Assembly (NCBI RefSeq): GCF_037023725.1
Contig: NZ_CP146077.1
Coordinates: forward strand, 4,501,001-4,565,000
Direction of reading: 5' to 3'
Length of the DNA stretch: 64,000 bases
From: Pseudomonas bubulae
GTDB taxonomy: Bacteria; Pseudomonadota; Gammaproteobacteria; Pseudomonadales; Pseudomonadaceae
Shown: positions 1 through 8,997 of the stretch, piece by piece
How the letters are laid out: every line of letters begins with the position of its first letter
Numbering within the stretch: the first letter of the stretch is position 1
The notes under the pieces: generated by a model
What the model was told of the DNA's origin: nothing
The model's database searches: none
The model's input: the letters and a program-made list of their open reading frames with translations, nothing else
Position numbers and translations under genes: made by a program

Positions 1-357
1 GAAGTACTGACGCCACGTCCGTCTTCGGTTGGCCTGGGGGGCGAATTGTTCCTGCAATTGCTCGCCAGCCATCCACAAGTGGATGCGATCTTTTTCGGCA
101 ACGACGACCTGGCCCAGGGCGCCTTGCTTGAGGCTGCACGCATCGGCATCAAAATCCCGGAGCAAATCGCCGTACTGGGCTTTAACGACCTCCCGTCTTC
201 AGAGTTTATGGTGCCTCGCCTGAGCAGTATTCGTACGCCCCGGGAAGCCATTGGCCGTCGCGCAGCCGAGCAGATGCTGACACTGATGGCAGGCAATAAA
301 GTTGCCAACCCTGTTCAGGACATGGGCTTTGAACTCATGGTGCGTGAAAGCAGTTAA
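1..357 (+). CDS. gntR: LacI-family transcriptional regulator, C-terminal fragment (probably gluconate repressor GntR)
   Basis: Only the last 118 codons lie in the window; the reading frame is open from base 1, so the gene is cut by the window edge and is not broken. The visible part is the second half of a periplasmic-binding-protein-like effector domain: the stretches VDAIFFGNDDLAQGALLEAA, IAVLGFNDLPSSEFMVPRLS and SIRTPREAIGRRAAEQML are the conserved C-terminal blocks of LacI/GalR regulators. The DNA-binding helix-turn-helix is outside. The closest match I recall is the Pseudomonas GntR repressor of gluconate uptake and gluconokinase, which would fit the sugar-acid genes elsewhere in the window. 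Family is certain; the ligand is inference from remembered similarity. Confidence 0.75.
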   Translation, partial: EVLTPRPSSVGLGGELFLQLLASHPQVDAIFFGNDDLAQGALLEAARIGIKIPEQIAVLGFNDLPSSEFMVPRLSSIRTPREAIGRRAAEQMLTLMAGNKVANPVQDMGFELMVRESS

Positions 358-391
358 AGCCCCTCACCCTCATCATGTACACAGTACAGCT

Positions 392-1711
392 TTAATGCAG
401 TTGCAACGTCGAGTTGAACTGGCTGATGGCATCGACCACATGCCGGGAGCCTTGCTGGATTTCCAGAATCGCTTCCCCGGCCTCATTTGCCAGCTCAACA
501 CCAAGCCCTGTGCGGCTAAGGCTCGACTGCATGCTGGTCACAGCGCTCAGCGACAGATCATGATTTCGACGCACCACTTCGACAATTTCCAGGGTGGCAG
601 CACTGGTGCGCGCCGCAAGGCTTCTGACCTCATCGGCCACCACGGCAAAGCCGCGCCCGTGCTCCCCCGCCCGCGCTGCCTCGATCGCGGCATTGAGCGC
701 CAGTAAATTGGTTTGATCCGCAATACCACGAATGGTCTGCACGATCTTGCCGATACTGTCCGACTGTTTGCTTACCGCATCAATGCTCTGCGCTGCTTCA
801 TTAAGGTCTTTGGAAATGGCCTCGATGATTTGCACGGTTTGCTGCACCACCTGCGAGCCCTTCTGCGCGCAGGCATCGTTTTGCACCGAAGTGCTGTGGG
901 CCGATTCGGCGGCAGTCTGCAGGTTGGTGACCTGAGCAGTGATATCACTGGCGAATTTCACCACTTTGTACAGGCGCCCCCTGGCATCGAAGATGGGGTT
1001 ATAGGAGGCCTCGAGAAACACCGTATGACCGTGTTTGTCGACCCGCTCAAATCGTCTGGAATGGTACTCGCCGCGATTGAGCGAGGCCCAGAAAGCCTTG
1101 TAGCCGGCTGACTCGGCCTCGCTTCGACGACAGAACATGCCGTGATGCTGGCCGACAATTTCGCTCAGCGAGTAATGCATGGTGTCGAGGAAGTTCTGGT
1201 TGGCATTGATTACCCGCCCATCCGGTGAAAACTCGATCACCGCCATCGACCGGCTCAGGGCGTTTACGATGCTCTGGGTTTCGTGTTCTTTATTGATTCG
1301 ATCTGTGACATCCGAAGCCACCTTGATGACACGCACAACGTGCTGGTCAGCGCCGACGATGGGCATGTAACTGGCTTCCAGCCACACCTCACGCCCCGCC
1401 TTGTCGAGCCGTGAAAAGGTGCCGCTCAAAGGTTCGCCTCGGGCCAGGTCCCGCCAGAAATTGTTGTACTCACTGGATTTAACGTAAGCCGCTTCGCAAA
1501 ATAGCCGATGGTGCTTGCCCCGAATCTCGTCAGCGGAATAACCCACAACCCGACAAAAATTCTCGTTGGCATCCAGAATGGTGCCGTCAGGGGCGAACTC
1601 AATAATTGCCATGGAACGGCTGATAGCCTGCACTTTAGCGGCCATGTCATTTAATAAGCCGCTAAGACGTTGATTTTCGAGCAGATCGGCTTTGCGATGC
1701 GAATTAAACAT
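392..1711 (-). CDS. Soluble methyl-accepting chemotaxis protein with two PAS domains (BdlA-like)
   Basis: The 439-residue protein has no signal peptide or membrane segment. Two PAS domains run from about 25 to 145 and 146 to 265, each with the FxPDGxIxxANxNF start and the LEASYxPI...VxKxASDIT end (PAC) typical of Aer/BdlA sensors. The last ~170 residues are an MCP signalling domain with the conserved hairpin tip ([20 protein letters not shown], then [13 protein letters not shown]) that contacts CheA/CheW. Two tandem PAS plus a short MCP tail without transmembrane helices is the architecture of P. aeruginosa BdlA, a biofilm-dispersion regulator. A heme- or flavin-based redox/oxygen signal is plausible but not shown by sequence. 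It is convergent with the upstream regulator and monocistronic. Confidence 0.85.
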   Translation of the reverse strand: MFNSHRKADLLENQRLSGLLNDMAAKVQAISRSMAIIEFAPDGTILDANENFCRVVGYSADEIRGKHHRLFCEAAYVKSSEYNNFWRDLARGEPLSGTFSRLDKAGREVWLEASYMPIVGADQHVVRVIKVASDVTDRINKEHETQSIVNALSRSMAVIEFSPDGRVINANQNFLDTMHYSLSEIVGQHHGMFCRRSEAESAGYKAFWASLNRGEYHSRRFERVDKHGHTVFLEASYNPIFDARGRLYKVVKFASDITAQVTNLQTAAESAHSTSVQNDACAQKGSQVVQQTVQIIEAISKDLNEAAQSIDAVSKQSDSIGKIVQTIRGIADQTNLLALNAAIEAARAGEHGRGFAVVADEVRSLAARTSAATLEIVEVVRRNHDLSLSAVTSMQSSLSRTGLGVELANEAGEAILEIQQGSRHVVDAISQFNSTLQLH

Positions 1712-1950
1712 GGCTCAATCCCTGGAGGTGCTGTCTATTGATAATTCAAAAGTTTCAAGACGCAGCCAATCAGCTGGGTATCTCACTCTTAACGTTAGAG
1801 CTGTACGCACTTCGAGGGTTTGAGCACTTATGGCTACGACCCCGTAAACATGGAGCATAGCTAGCCAAATGACGCGCGCAAGCAAATGGCCATCAACCTG
1901 CGACGGAACGCTCACGCTTTAAAAATTTACCAAATGGATGATGCAGTATT

Positions 1951-1983
1951 AAAAGTGACAGGGCCCCGAGGAGCGGGCCCCGG
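1951..1983 (-). terminator. Rho-independent terminator of the 38-aa gene
   Basis: A 6-bp all-GC stem (GGGCCC at 1961-1966 and 1975-1980, 8-nt loop), extendable by a G-T pair, is followed on the minus strand after CTGTC by TTTT (1951-1954). It sits 10 bases after the stop of the small gene at 1993. Confidence 0.6.
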
Positions 1984-1992
1984 TAAATCCAC

Positions 1993-2109
1993 TTAATGAC
2001 CAAACAATCCGGTATCAGTTTTTTTGGCTTTCTTGTCAGCGCGTTTTTCATCGGCTGTTTTAGCCGGCTTTTTCTTCGCTGCTTTCTTTGAATCCATACC
2101 TTTGGACAT
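1993..2109 (-). CDS. 38-residue Lys/Ala-rich small protein
   Basis: This short gene starts at an ATG with a GGAG Shine-Dalgarno 8 nt upstream and encodes a very basic, low-complexity peptide: it begins MSKGMDSKKAAKKKPAKT, continues with a DEKRADKKAKK helix, and ends TGLFGH. It is followed at once by a terminator hairpin, so it is a complete transcription unit. No membrane segment or known domain is visible. I believe near-identical peptides occur across Pseudomonas as unnamed proteins, but cannot check. Possible roles include nucleic-acid or ribosome association, by charge alone. A 93-codon reading frame overlapping it on the same strand lacks these features. Confidence 0.7.
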   Translation of the reverse strand: MSKGMDSKKAAKKKPAKTADEKRADKKAKKTDTGLFGH

Positions 2110-2315
2110 GTTATGCACTCCAGTAACCAGGGTTGTTCACTGAGGTATAGCACTGATCCATGGTGAACTTTCATTTAAAGTCGGTTATTTCGAAATGAAT
2201 GCGTATGTGTACCCTTTAATTCCGAATACAGATCACCCACACTATTCAGATAACCCGCAGAAATCTGCCTTTTAGTTATTTATACTGCGCGCCCCTCCCC
2301 CGAGCCTGTGGACTT

Positions 2316-2762
2316 ATGACTGCCATTATTTACGCCCCGCTTGAAGCGGCTTTATGGCCACTGATGAACAAGTTTTATCGCACACATCAATCATCGATGA
2401 AGGCGGTCAGGGAAGCGCAGTTATGGGTCGCCCGCAAAGAGGGGATTATTGCCGGTTTATGTTTGCGGCCAATGGCTCACGGCCACTGGCTGACCGGGCT
2501 TTTTGTCGCGCCAGCGCTACGCGGCCAAGGGGTGGCTGGCGATCTGGTCAGCCAGGCAATAGCTGCCGTCGATGGCCCGATCTGGTTGTTCTGCGACCCG
2601 CAGTTGCAGGGGTTTTATGAAAAGCTGGGGTTTAGCCTGGAGGTGGAATTGCCCCATGCCCTACATGAGCGGCTGGTTCGCTATCAACGCAACAAAGCGA
2701 TGATAGCGATGGGCCTTACTCCTTGGTGTGCGGATCCAGATCAGGAAACAGCACCTCAATAA
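2316..2762 (+). CDS. GNAT-family N-acetyltransferase
   Basis: The 148-residue protein carries acetyl-CoA-binding motif A of the GNAT fold: [20 protein letters not shown] at about residues 58-78, with the RGQGVAG pyrophosphate loop. Motif B follows as [18 protein letters not shown] (100-118), the usual FYxKLGF signature. Substrate cannot be told; relatives acetylate amino groups of small molecules or protein N-termini. The last 47 bases overlap the 3' end of the convergent deformylase gene, an unusually long convergent overlap. Confidence 0.85.
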   Translation: MTAIIYAPLEAALWPLMNKFYRTHQSSMKAVREAQLWVARKEGIIAGLCLRPMAHGHWLTGLFVAPALRGQGVAGDLVSQAIAAVDGPIWLFCDPQLQGFYEKLGFSLEVELPHALHERLVRYQRNKAMIAMGLTPWCADPDQETAPQ

Positions 2763-3255
2763 AACCGAACTTGCTGAAGTCCTTGATCCGTGACGGATAC
2801 AGACGACCGATCAAGTGATCGCACTCATGCTGCACGACCCGCGCATGAAACCCCTCTGCAATCCGTACGATTGGCTCACCCTTGGGGGTGAAACCTTCGT
2901 AGCGGATCTTGTGGAAGCGCTCGACGACCCCACGTAGACCCGGCACCGACAGGCAACCCTCCCAGTCCTCTTCAACTGCCGGGCTCAGCGGCGTGATCAG
3001 CGGGTTGATCAGAATGGTCTGCGGCACGGCTTCGGCATCCGGGTAACGCTCGCTGTGCTCGAAACCGAACACCACCAGTTGCAGGTCAACGCCAATCTGC
3101 GGCGCTGCCAGGCCCACGCCGCCAGCGTGTTCCATGGTCTGCAACATATCGTCGAGCAGTTGCCAGAGTTCTGGCGTGTCGAACATCTCATCCGGCACCG
3201 GTTGGGCCACACGTAATAAACGCTCATCACCCATTTTCAGGATTTCACGAATCAT
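2716..3255 (-). CDS. def: Peptide deformylase
   Basis: Removes the formyl group from the N-terminal Met of nascent proteins using a bound metal ion. All three family motifs are present: [10 protein letters not shown] (46-55), EGCLSVPG (99-106, metal ligand Cys101) and QHECDHLIG (142-150, ligands His143 and His147, catalytic Glu144). At 179 residues it has normal length. It is not next to fmt, so it is probably the secondary deformylase paralogue seen in many pseudomonads rather than the housekeeping def-fmt copy. Its ATG lies 2 bases after the stop of the upstream yihY-type gene, so the two are co-transcribed. Confidence 0.95.
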   Translation of the reverse strand: MIREILKMGDERLLRVAQPVPDEMFDTPELWQLLDDMLQTMEHAGGVGLAAPQIGVDLQLVVFGFEHSERYPDAEAVPQTILINPLITPLSPAVEEDWEGCLSVPGLRGVVERFHKIRYEGFTPKGEPIVRIAEGFHARVVQHECDHLIGRLYPSRIKDFSKFGFIEVLFPDLDPHTKE

Positions 3256-3257
3256 GG

Positions 3258-4211
3258 TCAGGTTTCATCAGAAGTGGATTTAAGGGAGTGGTCGCGGCCA
3301 AGGCCAGAGACATGCTGCTTTGGATCAGGGTCGGCAGACTCATCGAATGTCTTCTCGCCCGGATTTTTGCCTTCAGCCGACATATGTTCGATCACAGCAT
3401 TCATTTCAGCGCCCAGCAACAGCACCGCGGCCGAAATGTAGAAGTAAAGCAACAGCACGATGATTGCACCGATACTGCCATACATGGCGTTGTAGTCCGC
3501 GAAGGTTTTGACATAAAAGGCAAACCCCAAGGAAGCCACAATCCAGACCACTACCGCCAGCACCGAGCCCGGGGTAATAAAACGGAATTTCTGCTCAACA
3601 TCGGGCATCACGTAATACATCAACGCCACTGCCACCATCATCAGCAAAATAATCGCCGGCCAGCGCAGGATGGTCCACAGCGTGACCACAAAGTCTTCAA
3701 GCCCCACCTGCCCCGCCAGCCAGCTCATCACCTGCGGTCCGAGCACCATCAGTGCGGCGGCGACCAGCAGCATGCCGGCAATGCCGATCGTGTAGAAAAT
3801 CGACAGCGGAAAACGTTTCCAGACAGGGCGCCCTTCAACCACGTCGTAGGCAGCATTCATTGCGCTCATCATCAGGCGCACACCCGCAGAAGCCGTCCAT
3901 AGCGCAATGACGATACCTACCGAAAGCAATCCGCCCTTGGATTGCTGCAACTGGTCGATCACCGGGTTGACCTGCTCCAGCGCTTGCGGCGGCAGTACCA
4001 GTTCGGACTGCAGGCGCAACCAGGTAAAGAAGTCTGGCAGATGCAAAAAACCGATCAATGCAATCAGGAACAGAATGAAAGGGAATAACGAAAACAGCAT
4101 TTGATAGGCCAGCGCCGAGGCGTAGGTCGACATTTCATCGTCGATAAATTCCTTGACCGTTCGGATCAAGACTTTGCCCAAAGGCAGGCCGTTCAAGCCT
4201 GGGAATAACAT
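3258..4211 (-). CDS. YihY/BrkB-family inner-membrane protein
   Basis: 317 residues with about six hydrophobic helices; the first block ([20 protein letters not shown], about 37-56) and the GG(L)[13 protein letters not shown] and YVMPDV stretches are conserved YihY features. The family was once wrongly named ribonuclease BN; a transport or envelope role is more likely, but no function is established. The C-terminal ~40 residues are hydrophilic and charged. It is the first gene of a two-gene unit with def. Confidence 0.85.
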   Translation of the reverse strand: MLFPGLNGLPLGKVLIRTVKEFIDDEMSTYASALAYQMLFSLFPFILFLIALIGFLHLPDFFTWLRLQSELVLPPQALEQVNPVIDQLQQSKGGLLSVGIVIALWTASAGVRLMMSAMNAAYDVVEGRPVWKRFPLSIFYTIGIAGMLLVAAALMVLGPQVMSWLAGQVGLEDFVVTLWTILRWPAIILLMMVAVALMYYVMPDVEQKFRFITPGSVLAVVVWIVASLGFAFYVKTFADYNAMYGSIGAIIVLLLYFYISAAVLLLGAEMNAVIEHMSAEGKNPGEKTFDESADPDPKQHVSGLGRDHSLKSTSDET

Positions 4212-4492
4212 AGCGTCTCCTTTCGCCGCACCGTTAATGAGGTCAACACGCCTCCAAGCGAAGGGTTTTACCTAAAAGTAGCCCAATTGGCGACTTTGAA
4301 AATACCGGATCGCCAAACCCGTAAAAAGGCCAACCCAACATTGACCTTGTGGTCCGGCATCGAGTTTCATTTATTTTCTGCCCATCATTTCGTCGATCAG
4401 CGCAGGTTGGGCTTTATGTTTGCCCGCTAACCCCCGAGAATACGCGACGTATTCAGGCTATGGCGCTGAAGATCCGCAATTGTAGGAAGGTT

Positions 4493-4873
4493 ATGAAACT
4501 CGATAAAAAGCTGGCTATTGCCCGCAGGAACCAGGAACTCGGCGGCGCGGTACTCGGCGTCAACAACTGCCATTTCGCCGCACTGAACACCAACAAGAAC
4601 ATCTGGTGGTTCGATATTCCGCTGGCGCGCCTGGCCGTCGGCCAGTACGAATGGGTGCATCTGCTCCTGCACACCCCAAGCACCGACGAACTGCTGCACC
4701 TGAAGGTAACGACTGCATTCCTGCGTGAAAAACGCGAAGGCATGGTAGTACGTGCAACGCACAAGCGTACGCCGACCATGAGCCTGGAGTTGAGTGCAGA
4801 CAAGGACTCCTATCTGCAGGACGTGCGTCCTACAGGTACTGGCGTCAACTTCGCACAGTTTTTACAGAAATAA
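4493..4873 (+). CDS. Conserved Pseudomonas protein of unknown function
   Basis: 126 residues from an ATG preceded by TAGGAAGG; the frame is open further upstream (to 4349) but without a comparable ribosome site. The protein starts MKLDKKLAIARRNQELGGAV and contains NTNKNIWWFDIPLARL; no signal peptide or membrane helix is visible. It resembles the hypothetical protein that neighbours fadD1 in P. aeruginosa (PA3298-like position). I do not recognise a domain. Confidence 0.8.
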   Translation: MKLDKKLAIARRNQELGGAVLGVNNCHFAALNTNKNIWWFDIPLARLAVGQYEWVHLLLHTPSTDELLHLKVTTAFLREKREGMVVRATHKRTPTMSLELSADKDSYLQDVRPTGTGVNFAQFLQK

Positions 4874-4900
4874 ACCCAAAGGCCAAAACCTGTGGCCGAC

Positions 4901-4985
4901 CTGTAGATACTCTGTTGCAGGTCAAGCCCTATTGTGGGAGCGAGCCTGCTCGCGAACGACCTTCGCGAGCAGGCTCGCTCCCACA
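4901..4985. repeat. REP hairpin with extended 5' arm
   Basis: A near-perfect inverted repeat (4933-4985; TGTGGGAGCGAGCCTGCTCGCGAA paired with its complement, short loop). The 18 bases at 4901-4918 (CTGTAGATACTCTGTTGC) recur exactly at 45783-45800, 33 bases before the same REP start, so the repeated unit is longer than the hairpin. Confidence 0.85.
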
Positions 4986-5035
4986 GTTGCAGTGTTCCTT
5001 CGGCAGCTGCTACAACAGACCTTCACCGTATCAAA

Positions 5036-5068
5036 ACGAAAAATCCCCGCATTGCGGGGATTTTTCGT
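5036..5068. terminator. Bidirectional terminator between the unknown gene and fadD1
   Basis: A perfect 15-bp stem with a 3-nt loop (ACGAAAAATCCCCGC / complement) has A-rich and T-rich flanks on both strands. It lies 12 bases past the fadD1 stop and can also stop transcription from the plus-strand gene. Confidence 0.85.
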
Positions 5069-5079
5069 ATCCAGGCCTG

Positions 5080-6771
5080 TTACTTCTTGAGGCCCAGCTT
5101 TTTCAGTTCTTCGTCTCGCAACTCACGACGCAGGATCTTGCCCACGTTGGTGGTCGGCAAGCTGTCGCGGAACTCGACGAACTTGGGCGCCTTGTAAGCC
5201 GTCAGGTTGGCACGCATATGCGTCATGACCTGTTCCTTGGTCAGCGTCATACCCGGCTTGACCACGATAAACACCTTGATCAGCTCACCGGTCTTCTCGT
5301 CCGGAATACCGATTGCAGCGCACTGCAATACGCCCGGCAAGGAGGCCATCACGTCTTCCAGCTCGTTGGGGTAAACATTGAAGCCCGACACCAGAATCAT
5401 GTCTTTTTTGCGATCAACGATACGCATGTAGCCATCAGGCTGAATCACTGCGATATCACCGGATTTCAACCAGCCTTCGCTGTCCATGATCTCGGCGGTG
5501 GCGTCAGGACGCTCCCAGTAGCCTTTCATGACCTGCGGGCCCTTGATGCACAGCTCGCCGACTTCACCCAGCGGCAGCTCTTCGCCGGCATCGTTAATCA
5601 CTTTGCACAGGGTCGAAGGCACCGGAATGCCAATGGTACCGATCTGAATGCTCTGGGCCGGGTTGACCGTGGCTACCGGACTGGTCTCGGTCATGCCATA
5701 ACCTTCGCAGATCGGGCAACCGGTCACGGTCTTCCAGCGCTCGGCCACCGACAGTTGCAAGGCCATGCCACCCGAGAGCGTCACTTTGAGGGCCGAGAAA
5801 TCCAGCTTGCGGAACGCCTCGCTGTTGCACAGCGCCACAAACAGGGTATTGAGGCCGACAAAACCGGTGAATTTCCACTTGGACAGCTCTTTGACCATCG
5901 CCGGTAAATCACGGGGGTTACTGATCAATACGTTGTGATTGCCCAGTAGCATCATCGCCATGCAGTGAAAGGTAAAGGCGTAGATGTGATACAGCGGCAA
6001 AGGCGTAATCAGGATTTCACAACCTTCATCGAGGTTGGAGGCCATCAATGCCTTGCACTGCAACATGTTGGCGATCAGGTTGCGATGGGTCAGCATCGCG
6101 CCCTTGGCCACACCGGTAGTGCCGCCCGTGTATTGCAGCACGGCAACATCACTGCTCACCGGGCTGGCTTCCTTGACCGGCTGGCCCTGGCCTTTGCTCA
6201 GCACGTCGTTGAACTTGACGGCCTGTGGCAAATGATAAGCAGGGACCATCTTTTTCACGTACTTGATGACGCTATTGATCAGCACCCGCTTGAAAGGCGA
6301 CAGCATGTCAGCCACTTCGGTGACGATCACATACTTGACCGACGTCTGGGGCACGACTTTTTCAGCCAGATGCGCCATGTTCGCCAGGCACACCAGTGCC
6401 TTGGCACCGGAATCCTTGAACTGGTGTTCCATTTCCCGCGCGGTGTACAGCGGGTTGGTGTTGACCACAATCAAACCGGCGCGGATGGCTCCGAACACAG
6501 CAATCGGGTATTGCAACAGGTTGGGCAGCTGCACGGCGATGCGATCGCCCGGCTGCAAGTCGGTGTGCTGCTGCAACCAGGCTGCAAAAGCGCCCGACTG
6601 CTCATAGAGCTCACCGTAGGTAATGGTTTTGCCGAGGTTACTGAACGCCGGTTTATCGGCGAAACGCTGGCAAGATTCCCGCAGTACCGTCTGAATATTT
6701 GGATATTCATCTGGATTGATTTCAGCAGCAATCCCAGCTGGGTACTTATCCTTCCAAAAGCCTTCAATCAT
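5080..6771 (-). CDS. fadD1: Long-chain-fatty-acid--CoA ligase FadD1
   Basis: Activates fatty acids to acyl-CoA with ATP, coupling uptake to beta-oxidation at the inner membrane. The 563-residue protein has the AMP-binding P-loop YTGGTTGVAKGAMLTHRN (about 213-230), the GYGMTETSP motif (about 360) and the FACS signature SEGWLKSGDIAVIQPDGYMRIVDRKKDMI with VSGFNVYPNELEDV, then the C-terminal lysine region TNVGKILRRELRDEELK. The start has a GAGGAG-like site upstream. It is tandem with the paralogue fadD2 but each has its own terminator, so they are probably separately expressed, as in P. aeruginosa PA3299/PA3300. Confidence 0.95.
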   Translation of the reverse strand: MIEGFWKDKYPAGIAAEINPDEYPNIQTVLRESCQRFADKPAFSNLGKTITYGELYEQSGAFAAWLQQHTDLQPGDRIAVQLPNLLQYPIAVFGAIRAGLIVVNTNPLYTAREMEHQFKDSGAKALVCLANMAHLAEKVVPQTSVKYVIVTEVADMLSPFKRVLINSVIKYVKKMVPAYHLPQAVKFNDVLSKGQGQPVKEASPVSSDVAVLQYTGGTTGVAKGAMLTHRNLIANMLQCKALMASNLDEGCEILITPLPLYHIYAFTFHCMAMMLLGNHNVLISNPRDLPAMVKELSKWKFTGFVGLNTLFVALCNSEAFRKLDFSALKVTLSGGMALQLSVAERWKTVTGCPICEGYGMTETSPVATVNPAQSIQIGTIGIPVPSTLCKVINDAGEELPLGEVGELCIKGPQVMKGYWERPDATAEIMDSEGWLKSGDIAVIQPDGYMRIVDRKKDMILVSGFNVYPNELEDVMASLPGVLQCAAIGIPDEKTGELIKVFIVVKPGMTLTKEQVMTHMRANLTAYKAPKFVEFRDSLPTTNVGKILRRELRDEELKKLGLKK

Positions 6772-7044
6772 GGAAGCCCACTCCTCAGCGTCGCGAATTC
6801 TTCACCGCATCGGGTGCGGTTCTTATTTGTTTGATTTTTATAATGGACAGCTCTGACTTTCACTTACCCTGAAGTCACAAAGCGCGCCGAGAGTAGCAGC
6901 TTTGCCAAAGGCCGCCTAGAGCCAAAAACCGGGTTTAGAGTAACCAACCTGACTGTAGGACAATCCAAAGTCATCATTAGTGCAAACACTCTATTAACTA
7001 AGTAAGCCCTCTATCTCAAGCATTACAACCCCTTATCCTAGACA
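6772..7044. other. fadD1 upstream region
   Basis: About 270 bases without a gene between fadD1 and the fadD2 terminator. It is A/T-richer than the genes and must hold the fadD1 promoter; I could not pick a convincing operator. Confidence 0.4.
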
Positions 7045-7080
7045 TAAAAAAACGCTCGCGGCCTTTCGGCCAGCGAGCGT
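7045..7080 (-). terminator. fadD2 terminator
   Basis: On the minus strand ACGCTCGCTGGCC-gaaa-GGCCGCGAGCGT forms a strong stem with a GAAA-type tetraloop, followed by T7. It lies 20 bases after the fadD2 stop. Confidence 0.9.
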
Positions 7081-7100
7081 CTGTCGCCACAGTGAACGAA

Positions 7101-8789
7101 TCAGGCGGTATCCCGTAACTCACGACGCAGGATTTTTCCAACCGGCGTCATGGGCAAGGCATCACGCAACACGATTTGCTTGGGCACCTTGTAACCGGTG
7201 AAATTGTCCTTGCAGTAAGCCGTGAGTTCCTCAACCGTCACCCCGCCTGCGCGCGGCACCACAAACAGTTTAACCGCCTCCCCCGTGCGCTCGTCGGGGA
7301 CGCCGATAACCGCGCAATTGGCAACTTTGGGATGCGCCATCACGATGTCCTCGATTTCGTTGGGGTACACATTAAAGCCGGAGACAATAATCAGGTCTTT
7401 CTTGCGATCGACGATGCGGACAAAACCGTCCGGATCAATCACGGCGATATCACCGGTCTTGAACCAGCCCTCGGCATCCAGTACTTCGGCCGTGGCCTCG
7501 GGGTTTTGCCAGTAGCCCTTCATCACTTGCGGGCCTTTGACGCATAACTCGCCGCGCTCACCCAGCCCAACCTCATTGCCATCATCGCTGATCACCTTCA
7601 TCAGCGTTCCCGGTACCGGCATGCCCACAGTGCCCAGACGCGCCTGCGGGCCGTAAGGGTTGGCACTGGCCACCGGTGAGGTTTCAGTCAAGCCATAGCC
7701 TTCGACGATGCGACAGCCGGTGAGCCTTTCCCAACGCTCAGCTGTGGTCTTGACCAGCGCAGTACCGCCTGAGTTGGTGAGCTTGAGGTGGGAGAAATCC
7801 AGGTCTTTAAAGTCAGGATGGTCCATCAGAGCCACAAACAGGGTGTTCAAGCCCAGCAACCCGGAGAACTTCCAGTTTTTCAGCTCCTTGATAAAACCCT
7901 TGATATCGCGCGGATTGGTAATCAACAGGTTGTGATTGCCCGTAACCATCATGCACATGCAATTGGCCGTGAATGCGTAGATATGGTAAAGCGGCAACGG
8001 TGCCACCATGATCTCTTGACCGTCCTTGAACATCGGCAGGCCATCTTCGGCATGCTGGGACAGGCACGCACGAATCTGCTGCATATTGGCGACCAGATTG
8101 CCATGGGTGAGCATCGCGCCCTTGGGCAGGCCGGTGGTGCCGCCGGTGTACTGCAGGACGGCGATATCATCCAGCGTTACCGCCAACGGGCGGATCACCT
8201 GCCCCGCGCCCCGGCGCAAGACGCTCTTGAAGGAAATGGCCTGGGGCAACTGATAGGCAGGCACCAGTTTTTTCACCTTGTCGACCACCAGGTTGGTGAT
8301 CCAGCCTTTGGCGGCCGGCATCATGTCGCCCATTCTGGCTTCGATCAGGTAGTCGATTTCGGTGTCTTGCAGCACTTCCTGTACCCGCTTGCCGAACATG
8401 TTCAGGTACACCAGCGCCCGAATCCCGGCGCTCTTGAACTGATGGCGCATCTCGCGCGAGGTGTAGAGCGGGTTGGTGTTGACCACAATCAGCCCGGCAC
8501 GCATCGCGCCGAAAACGGCAATCGGGTATTGCAGGGTATTGGGCATTTGTACGGCGATCCGGTCACCCGGTTTGAGATCGGTGTACTCCTGTAGATAACC
8601 GGCAAACGCGGCACTGTGACGCTCAAGCTCGGCATAGGTGATGGTCACACCCAGATTGCTGAAGGCCGGGCGATCCGCGAATTTCTTGCAGGAGCGTTCA
8701 AACACGTCAACGACCGACTTGAAGGCCGTCATGTCGATATCCAGCGGTACACCGGCGGGACGTTTGTCATTCCAGAAATCAGGTTGCAT
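7101..8789 (-). CDS. fadD2: Long-chain-fatty-acid--CoA ligase FadD2
   Basis: 562 residues from the ATG at 8789, chosen because it has a GAGGA site 9 nt upstream and gives the same N-terminus as FadD1 (MQPDFWNDKRPAG); the frame is open to 8903 but that extension looks unlike the family. It has YTGGTTGLPKGAMLTHGN, GYGLTETSPVAS, the FACS signature FKTGDIAVIDPDGFVRIVDR and the terminal VGKILRRELRD. It is a paralogue of the neighbouring fadD1; in P. aeruginosa the two differ in chain-length preference. It is divergent from the lipase-like gene at 8998. Confidence 0.93.
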   Translation of the reverse strand: MQPDFWNDKRPAGVPLDIDMTAFKSVVDVFERSCKKFADRPAFSNLGVTITYAELERHSAAFAGYLQEYTDLKPGDRIAVQMPNTLQYPIAVFGAMRAGLIVVNTNPLYTSREMRHQFKSAGIRALVYLNMFGKRVQEVLQDTEIDYLIEARMGDMMPAAKGWITNLVVDKVKKLVPAYQLPQAISFKSVLRRGAGQVIRPLAVTLDDIAVLQYTGGTTGLPKGAMLTHGNLVANMQQIRACLSQHAEDGLPMFKDGQEIMVAPLPLYHIYAFTANCMCMMVTGNHNLLITNPRDIKGFIKELKNWKFSGLLGLNTLFVALMDHPDFKDLDFSHLKLTNSGGTALVKTTAERWERLTGCRIVEGYGLTETSPVASANPYGPQARLGTVGMPVPGTLMKVISDDGNEVGLGERGELCVKGPQVMKGYWQNPEATAEVLDAEGWFKTGDIAVIDPDGFVRIVDRKKDLIIVSGFNVYPNEIEDIVMAHPKVANCAVIGVPDERTGEAVKLFVVPRAGGVTVEELTAYCKDNFTGYKVPKQIVLRDALPMTPVGKILRRELRDTA

Positions 8790-8997
8790 TGTATTTATCC
8801 TCGTACCTGAGAGTGCCTGGCCGCGTCTCTTGTCTAAGGAAAAGCGCAGCCTGCGGACGGTAACAGTTATCAAGTTGTAGGCAAATACAGCGATCTTCGC
8901 CATTTACATCTTGAATCTTATTACTGCGTGCCCCCCGTTAACTGGCCCCCTCGCAAATGCGCGATACACTGCTACGACAACAAATAAAGGAAATGCC

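Noticed and set aside
1893..2174. A 93-codon minus-strand frame
   Set aside because: Overlaps the 38-aa gene in another frame, runs through its terminator and has no ribosome site; the smaller frame is better supported.
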